Assembly: GCA_025529335.1 (NCBI GenBank)
Contig: JAMYHX010000002.1
Location: forward strand, 186,001-250,000
From: Rhizopus sp. PT2906
Taxonomy: Eukaryota > Mucoromycota > Mucoromycetes > Mucorales > Rhizopodaceae
Length of the DNA stretch: 64,000 bases
Direction of reading: 5' to 3'
The first letter of the stretch is position 1; the number at the start of each line of letters is the position of its first letter. This document shows positions 46,187-57,626 of this stretch, piece after piece. The position numbers were made by a program, and so were the translations under genes. Below the pieces are notes generated by a model. The model ran no database searches, had not been told where the DNA came from, and saw only the letters and a program-made list of their open reading frames with translations.

Positions 46187-48013
46187 AATAAAGAATGGAG
46201 AGAGATATATAGATGCTAGTATGTATATGTATAGATATATAAAATATAAACAAGAAAGTATGATGAAGAAAAGAGAGAGAGAGAGAGAGAGAGAGAGGGA
46301 AATAATTTATATACAAGTAGTTAGAATAAAGGAGCAAGTGGCACAATAAAAATGATTGGTCGATAACCTAAAATAGGGGATAAGGGAAAGGGAGGAGAGG
46401 CATAAAAATCGTGAACTAAAATTTTTTATAGTAACTCAAACCTTAATTACACTAAAAAGACCAAAATAATGCAATGAAAGCCAAAGCCGAATAAGAAGAA
46501 ACGTGCCACTGGTAAATTTCGTCCTACTTTCATTTGTCAGTGCTCTCCGATTAAAAGAGAGATCACAGACCATCTAGAACTGACTCTGTGCTTAAGGAAG
46601 CCCTTGGATACAAAACATCTTTCCATCTTGGTCTCATAAACACTATTCTCAAGGGTAGAACTCATTCATGTTTATATACCTGTGTAGATCTTCAATTTGG
46701 TCTAATGCCGCTTTAAAATTTTCGAGGCACATGCAGCGTTGTACACCTCGTGCTTCGCTCCTGTAAAACAGAGATGCGCAATTATCCATGTAAAGGGCAA
46801 TCCATTAAACAAAATAAAAAACAGTGTTCATGGTGCCAACAGTTACACTATATCCACTTTAGATTATTTTTTCTTAATCCAGTGGAAGATGCTCCAATCC
46901 GAATGTTTGGATCCTTGAACGATGTTCTTAATGCTCTATTATCAGCAATGAAAATGATGTGATTTTCTCACTATATTACCTAGGTAACTGCTTCCAAGTT
47001 AACGCCTCAAGGGAAACTAGATTTAATCTACACAAGGCTCATTCTATTTCCTCATTCCCTTTCTCCTCTCAATCTTTTTCTCCTTGTGCCTTTCACTATA
47101 ATCTTCTTGACGATAATTTCATATGGGCTACCGCTCTTTTTTTACTGGTCTATGAATAAAAACTCAGGTTTCCTAATATGACAATACTTCTCTTCCCCTT
47201 ATCAGCATTACGGCGTTTCCATAGTAATCCCAGGACAATAATTTTATAATATTTCTCACAAAATTCACAACTAATTAAGAATCGTAACACAGCATTGCCT
47301 AAAAGCGAAACGAAACCCTGAGATTTAAATGGTCAAGATCAAATATGGGAAAAGCTTGAAAAAAGGCGCTGAGCTTAATTAGGTAAGCCACTAGTGAAGG
47401 TATAGCTACCAACAGTTTTTCTTCTACAAGGGCACATGACATAAGAATGGAACGGAGCTCACGGACATTTTTCAAGTATAACTTTTGAAATCGCGTAAAT
47501 CAAACAGTAAGACATTATTTATCAACTACAATGGCATTACCTATTCCACCTTCAACTTAAAGCTTAAAATCCTATGGGAACATCATGATCCAATGAGTTG
47601 ATTGAAGATCTCTTGATGTTGCACATATATAAATAACGCACAGCTAAAAATAATAAAATGCATGCCCATTCCCTCTCCGACTATCTGATCCTCTCACGCA
47701 CACAGACAAAGTGCGGGCAAAAAGAGAAGAAATAGAGATATGAAAGGACTATCTTTGTCGTATACTCCGCTTTGTTTATCTACAGGACTCGATAGGACAC
47801 AGTAGTAGTACTACTGGCAGGTGATGATCTCTTTGACATAAGCGATTTAATTAAAATCTATTATAGCCACGTTTTCTGAAAATCCTTACCAAATAGAGGT
47901 ATCGAGTCTGGATTTAAGCATGTTTAAATGCTTTTTTAAAGCACAAGATATCAGCTCGTGTGTTATTGTTGAAGAAAGCTGGCTGTCGGCAGATGAATTA
48001 TATGCAGGCTGGA
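46187..48013. other. Intergenic, largely empty; GA repeat
   Basis: GA repeat at 46272-46297 near the start of the GATA/PHD gene. A short frame at 46750-46962 has a Cys pair (QCSWCQQ) but no family match. The rest is A+T-rich DNA without coding signal that I can support. Confidence 0.35.
46272..46297 (+). repeat. GA dinucleotide microsatellite
   Basis: About 13 uninterrupted GA units upstream of the GATA/PHD gene. Confidence 0.9.
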
Positions 48014-48275
48014 CTACCGTGACAAGTCTAAAGTAACTTGGTTTTTTTTACATTGAAAGCACTGTTTACGGTTACCTTCGAAAAAGGAAATTAAAATGGA
48101 TCTTGTTCAAGATCGTTATTTCAGATTTACCTGCTGTTTGTTTATTATTAGAAAGCCGTCTTTCCAGCTCATAGTCAGGCAAATCGTTTCCCCTTTTTAA
48201 TTTTGCCCTATCTATTTTTGAAACATGCATGTAAAATAGATCACCTTTTTTTTTTCCTGTTAACCTTATACTCAC
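48014..48275 (-). CDS. Candidate small two-exon gene, 68 residues, unknown
   Basis: Possible exons 48131-48275 and 48014-48075, joined by a 55-bp GT-AG intron with a pyrimidine-rich acceptor, give 68 residues starting MSIRLTGKKKGDLFYMHV, basic overall, and ending with a C-x2-C motif (KQCFQCKKNQ). Supported only by frame continuity and splice signals inside a 4.8-kb gene-poor region; may be a gene fragment or chance. Confidence 0.25.
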
Positions 48276-48762
48276 TTTTGGTAATGTCTCGCATCGTAAA
48301 CTGTTCTTTAATATCTTTTTTTATTAGATTCACCCTTGTTGCTTTCTAATAATAAAAGACACACTTCTCATGTTTCTTTTTTTTCAGGTATTGAGAAAAC
48401 GACAAAGTGACATGTGGCTGTCAGAGTGAACAGTGCTCGATTGATTCTGTAAAAACGTTTCGTGGCACGTGCCATATGGTAAAGAGGATTCAAGCTCGTC
48501 TATCGATTCATATACACACATGCATGCATGCCTTATCGTCTGAGTTATTCTGGTTACAATGCTACACGTTTGGCTTACCGGTCTTTTACTTGTAATTGAA
48601 GTAACGATGGCAAAAATTTATACACAAATCACTATTACAACTGTAAGTCACGTACTTGCTATGATGTATGTTTTATTGTCAAAAGGAAATAAGGCAGCTG
48701 TGACACTTTTTTTTTGAGACGTTCTGAGATTGAACATTAGGCCTATAACTCCCTCTTGTGCA
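48276..48762. other. Intergenic, nothing recognised
   Basis: No frame with motif or plausible splicing seen. Confidence 0.35.
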
Positions 48763-48764
48763 TG

Positions 48765-48905
48765 GATGTAGAATACAGAACGAGACATTGAGGTATATTC
48801 TGCAGATGCTTGCATATGGATAAGACTGAATCGAGCTTTTCCCTCATAGACGTGTTCCCATCATCAAAGAAAAAGAGGTCATGTATTCTACATCTATTTG
48901 CAAAA
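48765..48905. repeat. Possible MITE-like element, copy 1
   Basis: A perfect 13-bp inverted repeat (GATGTAGAATACA at 48765-48777, complement at 48882-48894) bounds about 130 bp. Both arms resemble the sequence at 63873-63970, including the shared inner block ATCATCAAAGAAAAA. This suggests a dispersed non-autonomous element; target duplication is not clear. Confidence 0.5.
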
Positions 48906-50995
48906 GACGAATTGTATACCTAACAAAAGCCTATATTCTATAAAATACCAAAATACAGATATATGGATATAATTCTCTTTTTAAAAAAAAAACTTCTCTG
49001 ATAAAAAGTCACTATACTCTTTTGATGGATGATACTTTAAAGAATAAATAATCTCTGATTATGCTTTAACTTGTTGATCTAAAATGAATTGAGATACAGA
49101 GTATCAGAAGCTTGTTCTGCTATGGTATCAAAAGAACTTGATTTTGACTGAAGGGTCTGAAGTCAAGTTCACTTAGAACGTTATAATAAAATCTCTAGGA
49201 CGTATTTTTCAGGACAGAGTTTCCCATACATGTAGCACCTACTATTATTCATGACGAGAAGCCCCTTAATCCAAGCTACGCTCAGGCACTAGTATAGAAA
49301 TCTCCGTTCAGATGCTTGTCACTTTGGACGAAACTTACTATCTCAACTTGAATTGTTTTTTTTTTCTACTCCCCAAATTAGCATTCACCACACGTTGCAC
49401 ACCATGGCTTTAAGGATTCTTGGCAGATTCAACTTGGCCATACGGACATACCTTATTCCAGGCAACTCCTCGTAGGACAAACTGGCTTCACAAGCACTAA
49501 ATTTGAATCTGGTATTATCAGAGGAAACAGTGTATGAGTTGTCATCTGGTTTCAACCGATTTTCTATCTTTTAAATTGTTCTTGAGTTACCCGTTTTCTT
49601 TTGCAGTTGGGGTTGCATTTGTTGTATTTCTTGTGCTTGTAATGCATGTAAATAAAAACCAATGACTAGAAACTGCTATTTTTTTTTATCAAGAAATGAG
49701 GGAGTAAGAATGGTTAAGAAACGAGGGACAACAATAGATAAAGCCTGATTATAAATTATAGGTGTTGATGCATAGGTCAATTAGCATAGCTGTAAACTAG
49801 TTTTTTCAAGTAAAATAAGTCGACTATATTTAAATTTAATTATAAGCATTCAGGCTTGATTTGTCAAGTGTATGAAGAAGCGTCGAATTAGCCCCACTTA
49901 TTCTGAGAATACTTATTGCTATTGTACTAGGGACCTTATTGTTTTGTGAAAAGAGGATTCGGGTTGCATTGGTATTTATGCAACCTTGATTATGTTTTAT
50001 AGGTTGTAAGTAAAAAGAACCACTTTCAATATTCATGTAAAAGTATATGATTTCAAGACTTCAATATCATAATAAGCTTTTGCTAATATGGAAAATCTTT
50101 TCTATTAAATCGTTGATCCAGAGAATATGTCCTACCCTACTTCACTTACTCAAGGCTTATCAACGAATCTACTTTTAATACTACGATAAATTCTTACTCA
50201 TGCATGTCAGCAACGAATATTTTTCTCAGGTTTAAATACCAACTTCCTTTGCCGCTATTCTCTCTGAGTTGAATTCCATAATAATAACCAAGGGAACCAT
50301 TTATTTTAGAAAAACAGCAGAGTCACAAAGACAGCACCTGCTGTTTTCAATTTGCTTATTTAAGGATACGGAATCATACTAAAAATTTCCATAACAAAGT
50401 GAACACGCAGATTATCCAGCTTTCAATCTGCTAATCTCTAATATAGCTATACTTTTGTAATGGGTAGAAGCAAACTCAACAAGTACATGCTCATGTGAGT
50501 TTGCCAGACAAACTGTAAAACCCGCGCACCGCTTAGTGTTTAACTTACGCCACTGTTTCACAAAAACTTGACGCTGCAAAAATTCCCAAAATAATTAAAA
50601 ATAGGCTAATGGCTACACAGAAATGTACACAAAAGATAGAAACAGTAAGATCAATCGTGTTTGTCACGTTCAAAGTAGAAAATGGTAATGCTCCCTTCAG
50701 AAAATGATACGACAACGTCCCAAGCTTTGCGTTAAAAAATCCTTTTGGCATTTCATTGAAGCAAAACAGGTATCAGTAAAGTGTACGGAATCTTTGTTAT
50801 ATTATTTTTGCGCCCTATAGAAACATGAAGAGTTCTTTTAGACTTTGCAATTGTCCTTTTATGCCGTTGGTCGGTTCAAAATAATGACCCGCTGTAAGTT
50901 TTGGTGTAACTAAACAGAGAGTTTATTAATACCTTAACCACTGAGTAATTGCAGCTTACTCTTTATTCACTTTACCCTCACTTTCCCTCCATTTC
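48906..50995. other. Intergenic, nothing recognised; chitin deacetylase promoter
   Basis: About 2 kb of A+T-rich DNA. Frames at 49836-50036 and 50545-50751 (minus; the latter with a hydrophobic stretch) lack family features. A C/T-rich leader (50960-50994) precedes the chitin deacetylase start. Confidence 0.35.
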
Positions 50996-52708
50996 ATGTA
51001 TATTAGCAATTCATTACTCCTGCTTGCTGCAGGCGCCGCCCAGGTGTATGCTGCTACATCTACAAAGAATAGCTATCTTCCCCAAGTCTCTCCTTCATTT
51101 CCTAACGTGAAGCCTCCAACTGGCGCTGTAACTTCCTATAATCCTGGACCTTACGACACAAGCTCTTCTTTATCCACTGAAACATTGAAGGGCTACCCCG
51201 AGCCTTGGTCTTCTCCCGATACCAACCATCCAGAAGTACAAGCTGCTTACAAAAAGATTGATTGGTCCAAGGTTCCTAAAGCTCCTGTTAGAAAGCAGAA
51301 TTCAAATGGTGAATGGGTCTCAAATAGCGACGGTCCTAATGACCCATACTGTTGGTGGTCTTCCACTAACTGTGTTAGCCCAAAGGTGTCTTACTTGCCC
51401 CCTGATGTCTACGAATGCCCCAATAAGGGTGATTGGGGCCTTAATTATGACGATGGACCATTTAATAAGGTTGATGCTGACGACGAAAACGCGTCCAGAG
51501 AGAATCCTTATGCTGAGCCTGCCCTTTACAACTTCTTGGCCAAGAATGACCTCCATGCCTCGCTCTTTGTAAGTAAATAATTATGTATACCTTGATCACA
51601 TCATCTAACTCTTTTCTTTTAGTACATCGGCTCTAATGTTGTCACTTACCCTGCCGCAGCTAAGCGTGCTTTGAACAATGGTCATCAACTCTGTGTTCAC
51701 ACTTGGTCCCATCCTGTGATGACTACTCAAAGTAACATCAAGATTGTTGCTGAGCTCTATTGGACTTTGAAAGCCATCAAGGAAGCAACTGGTGTAACAC
51801 CCAAATGCTGGCGTCCTCCTCAAGGCGATGTCGATGATCGTGTTCGTTCTATTGCTTGGCAAATGGGTATGCGTACCATCCTTTGGAATGAAGATACTGA
51901 TGACTGGAATATGATTGAGCCTATGAATGGTGGTAACCTCTCTCCTAAGAAAGTTGATGGATACTTCCAAGGTTGGATCAATGCCCAAAAGGCAGGAAAG
52001 CTCAAGACCGGTATTCTCGTCCTCGAGCACGAACTTAACCGTGCTACTGTAAACATGACTATGCACTGGCTGCCCACTCTCCAAAAGACATTCAACGTTG
52101 TCCCTGCATTGACCTGCGCTGGCATTACTGAGCCTTATTGGGAATCTGGTTTTGTTTATCCTTCAGATAACACACCTTCTACCAAGACTTCAACCGCTAC
52201 CTCCGGTGCTACTCCCACTCCAGGGTCTCAATGTACCTCTGGCTCCTTTGGCTTAGAAAATGGCGACGGCTACAATGGCTACTGCTGTGAAACTCAAGCT
52301 GATTGTATTGATGACTGTATCAGTGGCAAATGTAACGGTCCAGCCAACCCTAACCAATCCACCACCACTACTACTACATCTGCTACTCCTACCCCTAACC
52401 CTGCCTGTACCTCTGGATCCTTTGGCTTAGAAAATGGTGATGGATACAATGGTTATTGCTGCAAGACTCAAGCTGATTGTATTGATGACTGTATCAGCGG
52501 AAAATGTAATGGCCCAGCTAATCCTAACAAGCCCACCACCACCAAGACTTCTACAAAGAAGACTACAACCAAGAGTACTTCTACAAGTACTGCTTCCTGC
52601 ATTCCTGGTTCTAGAGGAAAGAAGAGAGGCGATGGAAAGGACGGATACTGTTGCTCCACTAGCGATGACTGTCTCGAAACTTGCAGAAAGGGTCGCTGCG
52701 GTCTTTAA
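50996..52708 (+). CDS. Chitin deacetylase, secreted, with Cys-rich repeat modules (first copy)
   Basis: Converts chitin to chitosan in the cell wall, a hallmark of Mucorales walls. Exons 50996-51568 and 51623-52708 give 552 residues. Signal peptide 1-19 (hydrophobic LLLLAAGAAQVYA). Carbohydrate esterase 4 motifs all present: NYDDGPF (catalytic Asp and metal Asp), HTWSHP (metal His pair), RPPQGDVDDR, EDTDDW, and ILVLEHEL. The C-terminal third has two nearly identical six-Cys modules (CTSGSFGLENGDG ... CC ... DC ... DC ... KC) separated by Thr-rich, probably O-glycosylated linkers, and a diverged terminal module ending in CRKGRCGL. No GPI signal seen. The first motif has Tyr where many relatives have Phe. 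A relative on the opposite strand lies at 55567-57173. Confidence 0.95.
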
Positions 52709-52990
52709 GCGCATTTAATACTAATATATAGTCATCAGCACATTTAATAAGGCAATAATGTTATTTAAAAAGTTTTATTAATCAAGTTGATGTCATAAAG
52801 TGAGAAATAAATCCATGCGATGATATATCTTTGATTATTCCAAGAAAATACAATGTATTATCTCAGTGAGTCAATATTACACACATAAACATACAAAAGC
52901 CAACATGATAAAAGAGTCTTTATTTAAAAAAAAAAAAGGAAGTGCAAATGAGATATGAATGCAAAGCAGGTATTAAAGATGCGAAGCTGT

Positions 52991-53506
52991 TTAGTTGATG
53001 TCAATACGCTTTCTTCCTTCATTAGGAACCTTTGGTACGCGAATCTTCAAGACACCGTTTTCATATGAAGCTTTGATGTCTGAAGCATTAATAGGAGCAG
53101 GGAATTTGAAAGATCTCTGGAAACTTCCAGAGGCTCTTTCATTGACCCACCATTTAGGAGACTTGATATCTTTTGAGGCTTCGGTAGACTTCTCGTCTTG
53201 TTTTTGTCCTTCAGAAGATGCTTCATGGTAATGCTGAACGGAGCCGCTCAAGTGCAAGGTACGGTCATCAGCAACATCAATGTGAATATTCTTTTTGTCA
53301 TAGCCAGGCAATTCAACATGCATTTCATAAGCGTCAGCAGTTTCGCTAATATCAGTTGCAGGGTGTCGTGTCAAGGAGCCCAAGTTGTTATTAACGTGTC
53401 CAAGCGAACGTCGGGCGTCGTTAAAGAAACTCGGGTCATCCAAAAGGGAGAAAGCACGATGCATATCCTTGAAAGCGTCAGCGAAGAATCTGTTTGTAAG
53501 TGCCAT
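52991..53506 (-). CDS. Small heat-shock protein (Hsp20/alpha-crystallin)
   Basis: ATP-independent chaperone that holds unfolding proteins, cytosolic, usually oligomeric. Single exon, 171 residues. The alpha-crystallin domain (about 50-165) shows YEMHVELPGYDKKNIHIDV, RTLHLSGSV, an inserted charged loop of about 30 residues, SFQRSFKFPAPINASDIKAS, and the GVLKIRVPK strand. The C-terminal RKRIDIN includes an I-x-I-type anchor. Intronless, as is common for heat-shock genes. A TATA-like box and a heat-shock element lie upstream (separate entries). Converges on the chitin deacetylase with 282 bp between. Confidence 0.95.
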   Translation of the reverse strand: MALTNRFFADAFKDMHRAFSLLDDPSFFNDARRSLGHVNNNLGSLTRHPATDISETADAYEMHVELPGYDKKNIHIDVADDRTLHLSGSVQHYHEASSEGQKQDEKSTEASKDIKSPKWWVNERASGSFQRSFKFPAPINASDIKASYENGVLKIRVPKVPNEGRKRIDIN

Positions 53507-53562
53507 TTGATATTACTGATTACTACAATAGACTTGAGACACTTTGAACAGAAGGTGTTGCT

Positions 53563-53570
53563 CTTTTATA
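53563..53570 (-). promoter_or_regulatory. TATA-like box of Hsp20 gene
   Basis: Minus strand reads TATAAAAG, about 57 bp upstream of the start codon at 53506. Confidence 0.6.
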
Positions 53571-53659
53571 TGTTTTTTAATAGAAACATCGAGAAAGGAG
53601 GTTTGCTGAGTTTCCTTTTTGACTGAAAATTTATGCAGCACTCAATAAGCTTAATAAGC

Positions 53660-53672
53660 TTCTTGAATGTTC
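53660..53672 (-). promoter_or_regulatory. Heat-shock element upstream of Hsp20 gene
   Basis: TTCttGAAtgTTC, three alternating inverted NGAAN units with exact 2-base gaps, 154 bp upstream of the Hsp20 start. This is the binding pattern of heat-shock factor. Confidence 0.75.
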
Positions 53673-54230
53673 CCTCCCTGTTTAAGCTGTTTTTCTAGCA
53701 AAATCTAGTGGATTTGACAAGAATCATTGATGGAAGTATGACAAGTCTAATGCAGCTTATAGACATATGATATTCATTGATAAATCATATTTCAAGTTTA
53801 AGCATAAAGCAATACTCGCCTTCTTTATTTATCACAATAAGATACTCTCGGACTTCTTTTGTAAAGAGAAGCAATTCTAGACATTAATATTCCCTTGATC
53901 AGTGTTAATAATAGCTTAAGCAAATGATAAGCGTACTCTGATAGGAATGAATAGAGTATTCTCTCTTGCCAATGTATTATCTCCTTTTTAAGCTCGACAA
54001 TACAGAAATTTCACTTAAACACTCATCTTCTGTGATATATTCTTTCAAAAGACAAAATACACTTCTTTATGATAAAAGACTAAGCATTACATGCACAAGA
54101 CTGACGCTTAACTGTCGTCAGCTTAACTTTTCCTTCCTTTGATCTACGCCCATAAATAGACAGCTGAAAAGTTTAAGGTTTCGAAGCCAGAACCCTGTCA
54201 GAGTTTGCTCTTCACTTCTTACATTAACAA
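53673..54230. other. Intergenic, shared upstream region of Hsp20 and complex I factor
   Basis: A+T-rich DNA between divergent genes; no other feature recognised. Confidence 0.4.
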
Positions 54231-55409
54231 ATGATTCTACACCAAGCAAGATCTGCAACAAATGCTCGGCTGATTCATAGGCTAAAATACTCTACAGCTC
54301 CAGATTCTTTTCGCATAGAGTCTGCTTTAAAATACTGCAAAGATCTAACCAGGTAGCAAGAAAAGTGTAAATTTGACATTTGCACTCTATTAATCAAGAC
54401 CAATGTTTACAGACAGAGAGATTACGATGCTTACCTATGTGTACCATTCTTCCCTGCTCACCAAAGGAACACCCAGTACGCACTTCGTGCGTTTAATGTC
54501 GAATTGGCTTCGATTCGTGAAAATGTTTCCAAGCCAGAAATTGGGAAAATGCGAATGCAGTTCTGGAAGGACACATTGGATAAAGTCTACGCTGTGAGTA
54601 CTTCATATTTAGTTATAAGCATTTTGGACCAATTGTCTATAGAATAATCCACCACAGCAGCCTATTGCAATTGCTTTGGCAGAAGCGCTAAAGACCTGCA
54701 AACTGTCATCTATATGGATGAAGCGCATTATCACTGAAAGGGTAAGTTAAATGATTTACAAAAAGGGATATAGTTAGATAACAATATGAATAGACGAGTA
54801 ATTTGGATGATCAGTTTATGACCATTAAGGACATGGAAACTTATGCCGAGAATACTCACTCTAGCTTATTGTATTTGCAACTTGAATCTGTAGGAGTAAA
54901 AGATGTTAATGCAGATCATGCTATAAGTCATATAGGAAAGATGATCGGTATAGCTACATTCTTGCGAGCATTACCCTTTCATCTTAGTCAGAGACGACTT
55001 GTTTTACCTGCTGAAGTGACTGCCAAGGTAATCCCTTCTTTACATGATTGTCGAAAGCTTATGATTCTGTAGCATAACGTATCTCAAGAAAATGTGTTCC
55101 GTGGAGAGATTGAGGGCTTAGAAGATGCTGTATATGATGTGGCTACTGCTGCTTACGATCAGCTATTAACTGCAAGATCTTTACTCAAATCAGTTCCTGA
55201 TGCTGCATTCCCAGTGCTGCTGTCAGCGGTAGTATTAATAATATATACTCAAGAGACAGTTAAGCTGATATATTAAATAGGTTCCTTATGTTAAATATCT
55301 GGAAAGTCTTGAAAAAGTCAATTTTAATCCATTTGATCCTTTGTTGCAGAAAAGAGATTGGAAAATGCCTCTTATTTTATGGAAATCTTATAAATCAAGA
55401 ACAATATAA
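54231..55409 (+). CDS. NDUFAF6-like mitochondrial complex I assembly factor
   Basis: Member of the squalene/phytoene synthase fold acting in mitochondria to help assemble the ND1 module of NADH dehydrogenase. Exons 54231-54352, 54413-54593, 54643-54741, 54794-55027, 55073-55228, 55281-55409 give 306 residues. The N-terminus (MILHQARSATNARLIHRLKY) is basic and lacks acidic residues, fitting a mitochondrial presequence. Family blocks: YCKDLTRQRDYDAYLCVPFF, FNVELASIRENVSKPEIGKM, MQFWKDTLDKVY, ENTHSSLLYLQLESVG, HIGKMIGIATFLRALPF, and a C-terminal DWKMPLILWKSY. The Asp-rich prenyl-diphosphate motifs of true squalene/phytoene synthases are not evident, supporting NDUFAF6 rather than isoprenoid synthesis. 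Confidence 0.9.
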
Positions 55410-55566
55410 TAGAAAAAGTCTAAGAGAATGTGCCTTAAGATTGTACAAGTTTTTTGGCATCGCTCTGTTAAAGATAAATTGTAAATAATATAGACTCTAA
55501 AGTATTTATTATAAAAATACACAGTTAATGATTATCTGAGAGTGTTGCAAAAGAGATTGATTTAAT

Positions 55567-57173
55567 TTAGAGACCACAAATGCCTTTTCTACAAGTTTCG
55601 ATACAGTCATCACTGGAAGAACAGCATGCACCAGTTGGTCCATTACCCTTTCTCTTTCCTCTGTATCCAGCAACACAGCTAGAAGAGGCACCTGTTGAGG
55701 TTGTCTTGGTAGTCGTTTTGGTGGTAGTCGTAGTAGCTGTTTTGGTGGAAGTCTTTGTAGTAGTAATAGTTTTAGTGTTTGAGGGACCATTACATTTGCC
55801 ACTGATACAGTCATCAATACAATCAGCTTGAGTCTTGCAGCAATAACCATTGTATCCATCACCATTTTCTAAGCCAAAAGACCCAGAGGTACAGGTAGGG
55901 CTAGAGGTAGAAGTAGCAGATGTTGTAGTAGTTGTTGCAGACTTGGTAGTAGTGGTTGTTGTTTTGGTAGTAGTAGTAGTAGTGGTAATTGTTGTTGTGC
56001 CATCTGATACAGGATAAACAAAGTTGGTTTCCCAGTAAGGCTGGCTGATTCCATTACATTCCAGCGCAGATACAACATTGAACGTGCTTTGAAGCTTAGG
56101 TAACCAATACATGGACATGTTCACAGTCATATGGTTAAGTTCATGCTCAAGAACAAGAATACCGGTTTTTAAAGTACCGGCTTTCTGAGCGTTAATCCAA
56201 CTTTGGAAGTATCCGTCAACAGTCTTGGAGGGAAGATTGCCGCCATTCATGGGATCAGGCATATCCCAGTCATTAGTATCTTCATTCCAAAGAACAGTGC
56301 GCATACCCATTTGCCAAGCAATAGAACGAACACGATCATCGACATCGCCTTGAGGAGGACGCCAGCATTTGGGAGTTACACCAGTGGCAGTCTTGATGGC
56401 TTTAATGCCCCAGTAGAGTTCAGCAACAATTTCAGCATTAGTTAATGTGGTCATTGGGTTGTGAGACCATGTGTGAACGCAAAGAGAATGTCCATTGTTC
56501 AAAGCGAGTCTTGCAGCAGCAGGATAAGTTACAACACTAGAGCCGATATACTAGAAGAGGCTCAGTTCAAAGAAATTACCCTGACGGGGATGATACTTAC
56601 AAATAAAGAAGCATGAAGGTTCTTTTTACCGAGAAAGTTATAAAGTGCAGGCTCAGCATAAGGATTTTCCACAGAAGCATAGCTTTCACTCGTTGATACT
56701 TTGTTGAATGGACCGTCATCATACGTCAATCCCCAATCGCCTTTTTTGGGACATTCATAAAGATCAGGAGGAAGGTAAGAAGCTTTGGGCTTCACACAGT
56801 TTGTATCTGACCAGTAACAATAAGGATCACTGGAGCCGTCAGAACTAGGGCTAAAGGAACCATCAGACTTTATCTTTCTTACAGGAGCACTAGGAACTTT
56901 ATTCCAATTGATCGAGTTGTAGATAGTTTGGACTTCATCGCTATCGGTTGGGGGGATTGCCCAAGTTGTAGGGAATCCTTCCAATGGGATAGTATCTAGA
57001 CTAGATACAGTATCATAAGGACCATCCTGATAAGAAGTAACAGCACCAGAGGGTGTAGGTATCTTTGAAGGAAAGACAGGCGATACTTGAGCCAAGTAAC
57101 TGCTAGTGGTTATAGTGGCAGCATTGGCTTTTAAGACAGCCGAAAAAAGAAGGAGAGACGAAGTGATCAGCAT
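55567..57173 (-). CDS. Chitin deacetylase, secreted, with Cys-rich repeat modules (second copy)
   Basis: Same activity as the gene at 50996 but on the other strand. Exons 56601-57173 and 55567-56550 give 518 residues. Signal peptide about 1-18 (MLITSSLLLFSAVLKANA). Motifs: TYDDGPF, HTWSHNP (metal His pair kept), RPPQGDVDDR, EDTNDW (one Asp replaced by Asn compared with copy 1), ILVLEHEL. One six-Cys module plus the terminal module ending CRKGICGL, against two plus terminal in copy 1; linkers are Thr-rich. The single intron is at the identical site after LHASLF, and exon 1 is exactly 573 bp in both genes, so they are duplicates. Converges on NDUFAF6-like gene with 157 bp between. Confidence 0.95.
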
Positions 57174-57626
57174 GTTGTCAAAGGAAAAGAAGAATAAATT
57201 CGGTTAGCCTATGTTTAGCATTATATTTAAAGGCAACACTTTGTGCTACAAGAGTATCAAAGTAGAAACCGTGTCTTGGCAACCTGCAGCTTTTATTTCC
57301 TAAAATAGTGCATTTTTAAAGTTAATGTCTCCTAACTTTTAATTTCCCGCGAGAGCTGTTGCACAAGATTCAAATGGACGCCAATCTCTATCTTAAGTTT
57401 GCACCAGTAGCAACAAGCCCAGGCGTTACTTTGTGATACTCGTCAATAATGTATAATCAAGCTTGTTATGTTTAAATCTATGCACGGATATGGCAAAAGA
57501 TACATGTGGCAATGACAAGTTTATCTTTTAACAAGGGAGGCTTATACATAATATTTATTATGGAATATAGATTAAATAATAGGCTTTTTTTTACTGTACA
57601 ATTATATAAAGGAGTGGAGAGGTAAA
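57174..57626. other. Intergenic, nothing recognised
   Basis: A+T-rich space holding the chitin deacetylase promoter and the 3' flank of the second kinesin. Confidence 0.4.

Noticed and set aside
46750..46962. Frame with QCSWCQQ, possible zinc-binding end of a transposase
   Set aside because: A single Cys pair is too little; no catalytic motifs nearby.
50545..50751. Minus-strand 68-codon frame with one membrane-like stretch
   Set aside because: Short, A+T-rich and without homologous features; hydrophobic runs are common by chance in such DNA.
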